Origin: SABI01 sp963676605
Lineage (GTDB): Bacteria > Spirochaetota > Spirochaetia > Sphaerochaetales > Sphaerochaetaceae
NCBI GenBank assembly: GCA_963676605.2
Contig: CAXXSP010000065.1
Location: forward strand, 1-64,000
DNA: 64,000 bases
Direction: 5' to 3'
Below, piece after piece: positions 25,615 to 32,963 of this stretch. The notes beneath the pieces are model-generated. The model saw only the letters and a list, made by a program, of their open reading frames with translations, was not told the DNA's origin and did not search any database. The position numbers were made by a program, and so were the translations under genes. Numbering within the stretch: position 1 is the stretch's first letter; every line of letters begins with the position of its first letter.

Positions 25615-26316
25615 TCACAGATGTGATATCTGTATGCGCAGTTTCTTTATTTCTTCCACCCTGTCTCTGTAATCAGCCATATGGCGGCTCAGCAGGTCTT
25701 TAAACCTTTTGCTATGATTAAAATACACAAGATGTGCCACTTCGTGTAGTGCTACATACTCTATCAGGTTTTCTGGAAGCATTAAAGACCTTCTCGAGAA
25801 AGTAAGCACTCTATCACGGGAACAGCTTCCCAGACGTTTCGGATACCCTGCCATACAGATCTGCACACCAGCGGGGGGAATACCAAGTACTTCGAGGTAG
25901 TGATACACGTATGGTGAATAGATCTCCTTTCCATACGAATCATAAAACCGGTTGATCATGTACTGCACGTTCTTCTTCGATACGCTCTTCCCTTTCACCC
26001 GAAGCTCGTTTCCCTCAATGGATACCGACTCTTCGGGAGCTCTCTCCACCCTGAGCTGAACCCTCTTCCCGAGGAGGAGAAACTCATCTCCACTTGTGTA
26101 GGAATGCGGCTTAAGCGGACGGGGGAGATCCTTCACTTCAGAAGATTTCTTTTCTATCCAGCTTTCGTGTTCTGTGATTATCTTATCTATCTTTGACCGC
26201 GGAGTTCTGTGAGGTGCATATACCTGCAGCTCTCCATCATTCCCGATCCGCATGGATATCCGCTTTCGACGTGGACTCAGATGAAGGGTATACTGTACTT
26301 TTACTCCACTTTTCAC
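25615..26316 (-). CDS. YgjP-like zinc metallopeptidase (DUF45/UPF0105)
   Basis: A predicted cytoplasmic metalloprotein of about 233 aa. The gluzincin-like motif LHEVAHLVYFNHSKRF (H-E-x2-H plus a distal His) lies about 50 residues from the C-terminus. Before it come family blocks GYPKRLGSCSRDRVLTFSRR (modified, normally WGSCS) and LPENLIEYV. The N-terminal half is a beta-rich domain. The role is not established. The start is set at a GTG (26316) preceded by AAGGAG six bases upstream; a longer frame from a TTG at 26355 has no such site. The first codons overlap the opposite-strand hypothetical gene. Confidence 0.82.
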   Translation of the reverse strand: MKSGVKVQYTLHLSPRRKRISMRIGNDGELQVYAPHRTPRSKIDKIITEHESWIEKKSSEVKDLPRPLKPHSYTSGDEFLLLGKRVQLRVERAPEESVSIEGNELRVKGKSVSKKNVQYMINRFYDSYGKEIYSPYVYHYLEVLGIPPAGVQICMAGYPKRLGSCSRDRVLTFSRRSLMLPENLIEYVALHEVAHLVYFNHSKRFKDLLSRHMADYRDRVEEIKKLRIQISHL

Positions 26317-26769
26317 TACACTCTCCTTGTACAGGGGGCTCTTTTGATCCGGCAACTACACCTTCACCAACCACTCGAATATTGTCATCCGATTCAAATA
26401 GAATCAAGTGACCAGTCAGTAGGGACAGCGTATGAATCGGTTCTTACACATCTCGATCAAGCACCGATCGGCACAGACTGTCTTATCACTGGCAGGGTTA
26501 AAACCAGTGATGAACTTTCAAGGGCAGAACTGGAACAGGTCAGTGAGAGACTCCCTGAAGATAGCACAGAAGCAATCACTTCGATCCCGGCAGGTACCTA
26601 TCGTTTTCAGCAGCTTCCATTCACGCCCGAGTCGAAAGTGGATATGCTCCCCCTCTTCATGAAATTCATCTCGACTTCACACGCTCCCACCGTCTATATA
26701 CGGATCTATAAGGAAAAACGGTTCGAGACGGCAGTTCAGTTCTTTATTCCTGTTCTAGAGTCAGAATAA
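26281..26769 (+). CDS. Hypothetical protein
   Basis: A 162-aa frame of unknown function, starting MKGILYFYSTFHYTLLVQ and ending ETAVQFFIPVLESE. No signal peptide or clear membrane helix is evident. The protein is of mixed composition, with an acidic middle (SDELSRAELEQVSERLPEDSTE). The ATG at 26281 is the most plausible start but has only a weak ribosome-binding site. Its first 36 nt overlap, antisense, the start of the YgjP-type gene. It is likely real because the frame stays open well beyond the neighbour and codon use looks normal, but I recognise no family. Confidence 0.5.
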   Translation: MKGILYFYSTFHYTLLVQGALLIRQLHLHQPLEYCHPIQIESSDQSVGTAYESVLTHLDQAPIGTDCLITGRVKTSDELSRAELEQVSERLPEDSTEAITSIPAGTYRFQQLPFTPESKVDMLPLFMKFISTSHAPTVYIRIYKEKRFETAVQFFIPVLESE

Positions 26770-26864
26770 AGGTAATACGGTTGCCTTCAATTCACTATCA
26801 CCGTATATTTATGTATGTAACCCTCATCTGTTTCTATAGATGAACACCCCCGGAGGATTCTTCA

Positions 26865-28055
26865 GTGAACATTGAAAAACTTACAGACACGCAGCATAAG
26901 ATAACCTGTGCTGACGGAAAGGAAATATTCCTTATCGGAACAGCGCATGTATCGGCAGAGAGCGTGAATGAGGTCGAACAGGTCATTGATGAGGTAACTC
27001 CTGATACCATCTGTATCGAGCTTGATGAGGGACGCTACAAATCAAAGACAGAAAAGAAGGGTTGGGAGAATCTCGATATCAAACAGGTTCTCAAGCAGAA
27101 TAAAGGATTCCTTCTCCTCGCCAACCTTGCCCTCTCCTCTTATCAGAAAAAGCTCGGAGATAAGATGGGGATCTCTCCGGGAGATGAAATCATGAAGGGT
27201 GCCGAGATCGCCACAGAACGGAATATCCCTCTTGAGCTCTGTGACCGAAACATCGAGACAACCTTCAAGAGGGCTTGGAGACTCAGCAACTGGTGGAATA
27301 AGGCAAAGCTCATCACCTCTCTTCTCACTGCCGCTTTTTCAAAAGAGGAAATCACTGACGAAGAGATTGAGAATCTGAAGGGAACGAACATGCTCCAGTC
27401 GATGCTCGATGAAATGGCAAATGAGCTTCCCACCATCAAGAAGGTTCTCATCGATGAAAGGGATGAGTATCTTGCAACGAAGATCTACCGTTCATCAGGA
27501 AAGAAAGTAGTAGCTGTTGTCGGGGCAGGCCATGCTCCGGGTCTCATGAAGCATATGGAGAAGCTCGATGAGAAAAAGGAAACGTACTCTCTCAGGGAGA
27601 TCTCCACAGTTCCGAAGGCCTCCCCTGCCGGTAAGATTTTTTCCTGGGGAATTGTCGCTGCTCTGCTCGCAATCATTGCTGTAGGATTTGTACGGTTAGG
27701 CTGGTCTAGCGGTCTTACCATGTTCCTGTACTGGTTCGGCCTCAACTCTTCACTCACTGCAATCGCCTCGATCATAGGACTTGCACATCCGCTCACTATC
27801 ATCGTATCAACACTGGCGGCTCCCATTACAGCGCTGAGTCCGACACTCGGTGTCGGGATGGTCGCAGGTATACTCGAAGTCACTCTCAGAAAACCGAGAG
27901 TACTCGATTTCGAATCTCTCACTGAAGATATCCTTCACTTCAAGGGATGGTATAGGAATAGAGTGATCCATCCGCTCTACCTCTTCTTCATCACAAGCGT
28001 ATTCGCATCGGTCGGAACTTTTATAGCCTTCCCTCTTCTTATCCAGTCTCTCTGA
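26865..28055 (+). CDS. TraB/PrgY family protein
   Basis: A 396-aa protein of the TraB/PrgY/GumN-related superfamily. The N-terminal domain has the family blocks FLIGTAHVSAESVNEVEQVI (about 22-41), DTICIELDEGRY (about 45) and, later, VVAVVGAGHAPGLMKHM (about 215-231), which has the conserved GAGH. The C-terminal third holds about four hydrophobic segments (from ILSW-like FSWGIVAALLAII onward). The family includes the enterococcal pheromone-shutdown protein PrgY; its bacterial role is otherwise poorly known. The GTG start at 26865 has GGAGG eight bases upstream. Confidence 0.85.
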   Translation: MNIEKLTDTQHKITCADGKEIFLIGTAHVSAESVNEVEQVIDEVTPDTICIELDEGRYKSKTEKKGWENLDIKQVLKQNKGFLLLANLALSSYQKKLGDKMGISPGDEIMKGAEIATERNIPLELCDRNIETTFKRAWRLSNWWNKAKLITSLLTAAFSKEEITDEEIENLKGTNMLQSMLDEMANELPTIKKVLIDERDEYLATKIYRSSGKKVVAVVGAGHAPGLMKHMEKLDEKKETYSLREISTVPKASPAGKIFSWGIVAALLAIIAVGFVRLGWSSGLTMFLYWFGLNSSLTAIASIIGLAHPLTIIVSTLAAPITALSPTLGVGMVAGILEVTLRKPRVLDFESLTEDILHFKGWYRNRVIHPLYLFFITSVFASVGTFIAFPLLIQSL

Positions 28056-28440
28056 TATGCTCCCGGAAGGAGTACTTCTCCCAGGAGAAGGCTTCTCTCA
28101 TTATTAGTTAGTAGTACGTACTAATTCCGGGATATACTCTATTTCAGTACATTACGACTAAACAGAGGCATCGTAACCCACCTCAGGGATCATACTCACG
28201 ATGTAACATCAGAGAGATACGAAAGAACGGGAAAGAGACATCTATCACGGAAAAATGGGAAAAATAACGCTTCTGATGATATTAGTTAGCGAAGCTTACT
28301 AATTGCCATAGGCTCAAACTCACGTAGAACATCTGTCTGATACATGGAATGATACTGGTTTTCTGCACACCTGCTTACAAGCAGGTAAAACGCTGTTTCT
28401 GCACTGGAAAACGCGGAAATACTTATTTAGTTAGTAGCGC
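28056..28440. repeat. Noncoding region with three related palindromes
   Basis: Three elements start TTAGTTAG and end in TACTAA or a close variant: 28104-28126, 28282-28303 and 28427-28447. Each can fold on itself (for example TTAGTTAGC-GAA-GCTTACTAA with one mismatch). The spacing is 178 and 145 nt, and stretches after units 1 and 2 also align loosely (CTCACG..., AACATC...GATAC), suggesting decayed tandem duplication. A separate perfect hairpin ACCTGCTT-AC-AAGCAGGT lies at 28369-28386. The third element overlaps the radA stop. I see no gene here. Confidence 0.6.
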
Positions 28441-29805
28441 TTACTTACCAAGCTGAACAGAACTGAGATGCTGCAAAGCCTCTGAAATAGTTTCACAGGG
28501 AAGATATGAACCACCTGATCGTTCTGTGTCGGTATTTTGAGGAACCATGATTGTGGAGAATCCCATTTCCAGAGATCCCTTGATACGCTTATCACTGAAT
28601 CCGACAGGCCTCACTTCACCGGCCAGGGAGAGTTCACCCATAGATACAAGATGTGGCGGAAGAGCTTTCCCGGTAAGCGCGGAATAGAGGGCAAGCGCAA
28701 GCGGCAGTTCAATAGCAACTTCCTTCACTTTTATTCCGCCGGCAACATTCACGTATATATCATTTTTAGAGAGAATAATCCCCGCGTGCCGCTCTAGGAT
28801 TGCTGCAATCCGGGAGACCAGGGAGGACTCAATTTTCTCCGAGTAGATACGGGGATAACCTCCGGATGTCAGCGGTACGCTGAGAGCCTGAATTTCTACA
28901 AGAAACGTGCGGGAACCTTCAATAACCGTACCGAAGGAAATGCCGGGAGGTATCTTCCCGTGAGGTCGTTTCAAGAGGAAAAACCCTGCAGGATCAGATA
29001 CCGGATTCAGTCCTTTTTCACCCATGATAAAGATACCGATTTCATCAATCGAGCCGAATCTGTTCTTCACCGCCCTGATGATCCGGGCACCCGTCTCCGC
29101 CATCTCAAAATAAAGAACCGTGTCTACTATATGTTCCACGACTTTCGGACCTGCTATCTGACCATCCTTCGTGACATGGCCTATAAGAAACAGGGCGCAG
29201 CCTGCGGCCTTTGCTGCATCCACCAGGTCAGAAGCGCAGTTCTTCATCTGAGTCACAGAACCTGCAGCCGAGGAGATATCACGGCTGGTGAGGGTCTGCA
29301 GTGAATCAACGACGATACAGTCAGGTTTTTCCCTTCCTATGAGGTCTATAAGTGATTCCAGCTCTGTATTGTTGAAAAGAAGAATGGTATCAAGGGGAAG
29401 AGAAAGGCGTTCAGCACGCTTCTTCACCTGCTGTGGAGATTCCTCACCGGAAACGTATATCGCTTTTTTACCGCTCAGAGAGGCTGCCACCTGCAGCATG
29501 AGGGTGGATTTTCCTATTCCCGGCTCACCCCCGATCAGAGTAGCGCTGCCACGCATGACAGCGCCACCAAGTACTCGGTCAAACTCTGATATGTTAGACG
29601 TATATGTAAAGCCTTTAGTTACTACAACATCCTGTATACGAACAAGCGCTTCTGCTGCAGCTTTCTGCTTTCGTCCTGATGCGCTCTTCAGTGGTGCCTG
29701 CTCATTGAATGTATTCCAGCTGCCGCATTGCGGACACCTGCCTAGCCATTTCGGTTCGGTATGTCCACATTCAGAGCAGACAAACTGTGTAGCGCTTTTT
29801 TTCAT
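28441..29805 (-). CDS. radA: DNA repair protein RadA (Sms)
   Basis: A RecA-like ATPase and branch-migration helicase acting in recombinational repair. The 454-aa protein has an N-terminal zinc finger (CSECGHTEPKWLGRCPQCGSW, here split as CSECGHTEPKW and CPQCGSW). Walker A GGEPGIGKST is at about residue 88-97, Walker B ends CIVVDSLQTL, and the RadA-specific KNRFGS motif is near 250. The C-terminal Lon-like domain contains GGIKVKEVAIELPLALAL. The ATG at 29805 has AGAAGGT five bases upstream; twelve extra upstream codons in the open frame are rejected. Confidence 0.95.
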   Translation of the reverse strand: MKKSATQFVCSECGHTEPKWLGRCPQCGSWNTFNEQAPLKSASGRKQKAAAEALVRIQDVVVTKGFTYTSNISEFDRVLGGAVMRGSATLIGGEPGIGKSTLMLQVAASLSGKKAIYVSGEESPQQVKKRAERLSLPLDTILLFNNTELESLIDLIGREKPDCIVVDSLQTLTSRDISSAAGSVTQMKNCASDLVDAAKAAGCALFLIGHVTKDGQIAGPKVVEHIVDTVLYFEMAETGARIIRAVKNRFGSIDEIGIFIMGEKGLNPVSDPAGFFLLKRPHGKIPPGISFGTVIEGSRTFLVEIQALSVPLTSGGYPRIYSEKIESSLVSRIAAILERHAGIILSKNDIYVNVAGGIKVKEVAIELPLALALYSALTGKALPPHLVSMGELSLAGEVRPVGFSDKRIKGSLEMGFSTIMVPQNTDTERSGGSYLPCETISEALQHLSSVQLGK

Positions 29806-29815
29806 AATACCTTCT

Positions 29816-30763
29816 CTAGAAGTCGAGCAGTTCCACTTCAAAAATAAGATAGGAATTCGGTGGAATCACACCAGGGTATCCCTGCTGGCCATATCCAAGT
29901 TCAGGAGGAATGATGAGAGTTCTCTTCTCGCCTTTCTTCATAGTTACCAGCGCTTCATTCCATCCTTCAATAACCTGACCGATATTGAATTCTGCAGGAA
30001 CTCCACGGGTAACCGATGAATCAAACATTCTTCCGTCCAGAAGCGTACCGGTATAATGAACGGTAACCTTCTGACCCATCACCGGAGAGGCGTCGCCCTT
30101 TCCTTCTTCCATAACTACATAACGGAGTCCGCTCGGAGTCTGCTTCGCATCAGGCCATCTGTTTGAGATTTCCCTGTTCAGTTCTTTCTGAAGAGCCTCA
30201 AGCCTTTCTGTCTCTTTCGACTGTGAAGCTGAAACTGCCTCCGCGAAAGATTCTTTCGAGACAACAAACTTCTCCGCTTCCTCACCTACTCTGATAATTT
30301 CGACCTTCTCGATGATATCACCCTGTGCGATCGCATTCACGACATCCTGTCCTTCAACGATGGATCCAAAGACCGAGTGTTTCCCATCAAGCCAGGGAGT
30401 AGCTACATGGGTGATAAAAATCTGACTACCGTTGGTGCCCGGACCTGCGTTGGCCATGGAAAGAATCCCGGGACCGGTATGTTTGAGGTCATCATGGAAT
30501 TCATCAGGGAAGGTGTATCCCGGTCCACCGGTTCCCTTACCTTCGGGGCATCCTGTCTGTACCATAAAATCATCGATAACCCTATGGAAAATAAGACCAT
30601 CATAGAATGGAGTACCGGGACTCTTCAGGTTGAGAACACCCTCTGCAAGGCCGACAAAGTTCGAGACGGTCATAGGTGTCTTCTTGTATTCGAGTGAGAG
30701 CACAAGCTCCCCTTTGGTGGTACTGATCTTAGCGTACACACCTTCCTGTAAATTCTGTGGCAT
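29816..30763 (-). CDS. Dual-family peptidyl-prolyl isomerase (cyclophilin-FKBP fusion)
   Basis: A 315-aa folding catalyst with both classical isomerase families in one chain. Residues about 10-165 are cyclophilin: FHRVIDDFMVQTGCPEGKG, GILSMANAGPGTNGSQIFI (about 100-118) and WLDGKHSVFG. A helical linker with many Glu and Gln follows (about 170-210). Residues 210-315 are FKBP: GQKVTVHYTGTLLDGRMFDS, GVIEGW-type QVIEGWNEAL and PPELGYG, ending in VIPPNSYLIFEVELLDF. No signal peptide is present, so it acts in the cytoplasm. Cyclophilin-FKBP fusions are known from treponemes and flavobacteria. It ends 10 nt before the radA start codon and lies between parB and radA on the same strand. Confidence 0.92.
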   Translation of the reverse strand: MPQNLQEGVYAKISTTKGELVLSLEYKKTPMTVSNFVGLAEGVLNLKSPGTPFYDGLIFHRVIDDFMVQTGCPEGKGTGGPGYTFPDEFHDDLKHTGPGILSMANAGPGTNGSQIFITHVATPWLDGKHSVFGSIVEGQDVVNAIAQGDIIEKVEIIRVGEEAEKFVVSKESFAEAVSASQSKETERLEALQKELNREISNRWPDAKQTPSGLRYVVMEEGKGDASPVMGQKVTVHYTGTLLDGRMFDSSVTRGVPAEFNIGQVIEGWNEALVTMKKGEKRTLIIPPELGYGQQGYPGVIPPNSYLIFEVELLDF

Positions 30764-30785
30764 AGTATATTCCTTTATGCAGTAA

Positions 30786-31706
30786 TTATAATTCTATTGT
30801 TTCTTCTTCAATCTGCAGGAGAGAATAGATTTTCTCAAGATCTTGCATACTTGTATACGAAATCTCAATCTTCCCCTTCTGTAAAGTTCCTTTCAGCTCA
30901 ACTTTCGTACCAAACGCCTCAATGAGACGCTGCTCTACAGCCAGGATATCTGGGGATTTACTCTTCTGAGTGCTCTTCCCTTTTCCTCCGGCCATTCGCT
31001 TTCCTTCATTCAGGTCCTTCGCCAGCTGCTCAGCTTTACGAACAGTCATCCCTTCCTGAAGAATTCTGGTATAAAGATAATGCTGATCTGCCGGATTGAC
31101 AACCGACAGAAGAGCACGGGCATGTCCACTGCTGAATTCAGATGCTAACAGAGAATCCTGAATCTCCTTCGGGAGCTGTAGGAGACGAATAGCATTTGTG
31201 ATAGTAGAACGTTTCTTCCCCACTCTTTCCGCCAGCTCTTCCTGCTTGATACGTGATTGTTCAAGAAGATATACATACGCTTTCGCTTCTTCAATAGGAT
31301 TCAAGTTCTCTCTTTGAATGTTTTCAATAAGTGCGACTTCAAGTCTCTGCATATCACTGAACTTTTTGATAATGACAGGAATCTTCTCCATGCCGATCTC
31401 TAAAGCTCCGCGATACCGTCTCTCTCCTGCAATAATCACATACTCATCATCACTGATTTTCTCCACGATCAGGGGCTGAATGATACCCTGTGTTCTGATT
31501 GATTCAGAGAGCTCCTGAAGGGCTTCAGGATTAAACTGCTTACGGGGCTGATGCGGATTCGGGTGCACTTTATTGATCTCAAGAAGAACATAATCTCCGT
31601 CAGCAGAAGAGAGGAGGGCTTCCGGGTTGAAAACTCCATCATAGGAATAATCATCCATAAGAGAACTGATACCTTTTCCCAACCCATGTTTTCTCGCATT
31701 AGACAC
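30786..31706 (-). CDS. parB: Chromosome-partitioning protein ParB
   Basis: A CTPase/DNA-binding protein that loads at parS sites and spreads to organise the origin region. The 306-aa protein begins with a basic segment containing KHGLGKGISSLMDD. The ParB/Srx domain includes VHPNPHQPRKQF and the GERRYRGA box (about residues 115-122), then ENIQRENLNPIEEA. A helix-turn-helix follows (QEELAERVGKKRSTITNAIR), then the C-terminal dimerisation region. Its ATG lies inside the last codons of parA (8-nt overlap). Two parS sites occur about 1.1-1.3 kb upstream. Confidence 0.95.
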   Translation of the reverse strand: MSNARKHGLGKGISSLMDDYSYDGVFNPEALLSSADGDYVLLEINKVHPNPHQPRKQFNPEALQELSESIRTQGIIQPLIVEKISDDEYVIIAGERRYRGALEIGMEKIPVIIKKFSDMQRLEVALIENIQRENLNPIEEAKAYVYLLEQSRIKQEELAERVGKKRSTITNAIRLLQLPKEIQDSLLASEFSSGHARALLSVVNPADQHYLYTRILQEGMTVRKAEQLAKDLNEGKRMAGGKGKSTQKSKSPDILAVEQRLIEAFGTKVELKGTLQKGKIEISYTSMQDLEKIYSLLQIEEETIEL

Positions 31707-32457
31707 GGTTGATCACCTCCTTAGCAAATAGTCTATATCCATCGGCACCAGTGCTGCTGTTATCGTAGAGACTGATCGGCAGACCATGACTGGGCGCTTC
31801 AGACAAACGAACATTACGTGGTATTTTTGTTTCAAACACCTTCTGAGGCCAGAAATTGGTGATATCGTCTACAACATCATTCGAGAGCCTGGTTCTGGAA
31901 CTATACATGGTAAACAGGATACCGAGCACATCAAGATGGGGATTCAGCTGTTTCTTCACCGATTCAATGGTGCGCATGAGGAGATTCAATCCTTCCATAG
32001 CGAAATATTCACACTGCAGAGGAATGATAATATGCTCAGCCCAGCACATGGCGTTAATGGTCACAAGCCCAAGAGAAGGGGGACAATCAACCAGAATATA
32101 ATCCCAGTCATTCTCAATTCCTGAGAGCGCATTCTTAAAGAAAAACTCTCGGGCGAGTTCATTTACAAGCTCAACACTCAGGCCTGCAAGGTTGATTCCA
32201 CCACCTATTATATACATGTTCTCAACCGGCGTTACCTGATAAGCTTCTTCGGGAGGACATTTGCCGACTATGACGTCATAACTCCCGGGAAGACGCTGAT
32301 TCCCTGAAACACCACTTGTCAGATTCCCCTGTGAATCAAGATCAACGAGGAGAACTTTATAATTCTGCTGTGCCAAAAAAGCTCCGAGGTTAGCTGCTGT
32401 AGTTGTTTTTCCAACTCCGCCTTTCTGGTTAGAAAAGATAATTTTTTTTGCACCCAT
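31699..32457 (-). CDS. parA: Chromosome-partitioning ATPase ParA (Soj)
   Basis: A deviant-Walker ATPase that works with ParB to separate sister origins. From the ATG at 32457 it is 252 aa. It has the deviant P-loop KGGVGKTTTAANL (about 11-23), LLVDLDSQGNLTSG (about 38-51) and the DCPPSLGLVT switch (about 118-127). The frame is open for 26 more codons upstream with two further ATGs, but the family N-terminus (MGAKKIIFSNQKGG) fits 32457; the ribosome-binding site there is weak. The stop overlaps the parB start. Confidence 0.94.
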   Translation of the reverse strand: MGAKKIIFSNQKGGVGKTTTAANLGAFLAQQNYKVLLVDLDSQGNLTSGVSGNQRLPGSYDVIVGKCPPEEAYQVTPVENMYIIGGGINLAGLSVELVNELAREFFFKNALSGIENDWDYILVDCPPSLGLVTINAMCWAEHIIIPLQCEYFAMEGLNLLMRTIESVKKQLNPHLDVLGILFTMYSSRTRLSNDVVDDITNFWPQKVFETKIPRNVRLSEAPSHGLPISLYDNSSTGADGYRLFAKEVINRV

Positions 32458-32566
32458 ACCCACATAATACATAAAGTTGTTCTTCTTGTCATTAAAGTTT
32501 TGAGCTATTGACCATAACTCTCTATGGTAGTACATTTACATAGAAATTTTATAGGAGGAAATTCCG

Positions 32567-32794
32567 ATGGTAGATAAAGTAAAAGCAGCACTTGAAGATA
32601 TACGTCCCGATCTCCAGAATGATGGAGGAGATATCGAATTTGTGAGCATGGAAGGCAAAGAAGTTGTCGTCCGTCTTGTAGGTTCATGTGCAGGCTGTCC
32701 GATGAGTCAGATGACTCTGAAGAACGGCGTTGAAAGATACCTCAGAAGCGTCGTCGACCCTGAGATCGTCATTATCAACGAAAGCGGTTTCTAA
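32567..32794 (+). CDS. NifU C-terminal-domain iron-sulfur protein
   Basis: A 75-aa protein consisting of the NifU-like scaffold domain alone. The N-terminal DIRPDLQNDGGDIEFV block is typical. The CAGCP motif (CxxC, about residues 44-47) should hold a labile Fe-S cluster for transfer to apoproteins, as in Nfu proteins. TATAGGAGGAAATTCCG gives a strong Shine-Dalgarno before the ATG. It is divergent from parA and followed by a parS site and a terminator. Confidence 0.92.
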   Translation: MVDKVKAALEDIRPDLQNDGGDIEFVSMEGKEVVVRLVGSCAGCPMSQMTLKNGVERYLRSVVDPEIVIINESGF

Positions 32795-32798
32795 GAAA

Positions 32799-32814
32799 AG
32801 TTTCACGTGAAACA
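32799..32814. promoter_or_regulatory. parS site 1
   Basis: AGTTTCACGTGAAACA matches the bacterial parS consensus TGTTTCACGTGAAACA at 15 of 16 positions. It lies just after the NifU-domain gene and about 1.1 kb from parB. It should be a ParB loading site. Confidence 0.9.
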
Positions 32815-32816
32815 TC

Positions 32817-32849
32817 AGCACTACTGACTCGCGTCAGTAGTGCTTTTTT
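32817..32849 (+). terminator. Rho-independent terminator of the NifU-domain gene
   Basis: A perfect 12-bp stem (AGCACTACTGAC / GTCAGTAGTGCT) with loop TCGC is followed by six T residues. It directly follows parS site 1. Confidence 0.93.
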
Positions 32850-32914
32850 ATACCCGACACTTTTTCAGGGATACACGCATTCTCGTCTGGCGGAATTTTG
32901 ATTGGGAAATAATA

Positions 32915-32934
32915 TGGCCGCCTTACGGCGGCCA
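32915..32934 (-). terminator. Hairpin downstream of gyrA
   Basis: TGGCCGCC and GGCGGCCA form a perfect 8-bp GC-rich stem with loop TTAC, 30 nt past the gyrA stop on the minus strand. No clear U-run follows, so it may be a weak terminator or an RNA-end stabiliser. Confidence 0.5.
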
Positions 32935-32943
32935 CATAGATAA

Positions 32944-32959
32944 GGTTTCACGTGAAACA
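32944..32959. promoter_or_regulatory. parS site 2
   Basis: GGTTTCACGTGAAACA matches the parS consensus at 15 of 16 positions. It sits between the gyrA stop and the hairpin, 145 nt from site 1. Confidence 0.9.
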
Positions 32960-32963
32960 TGTT

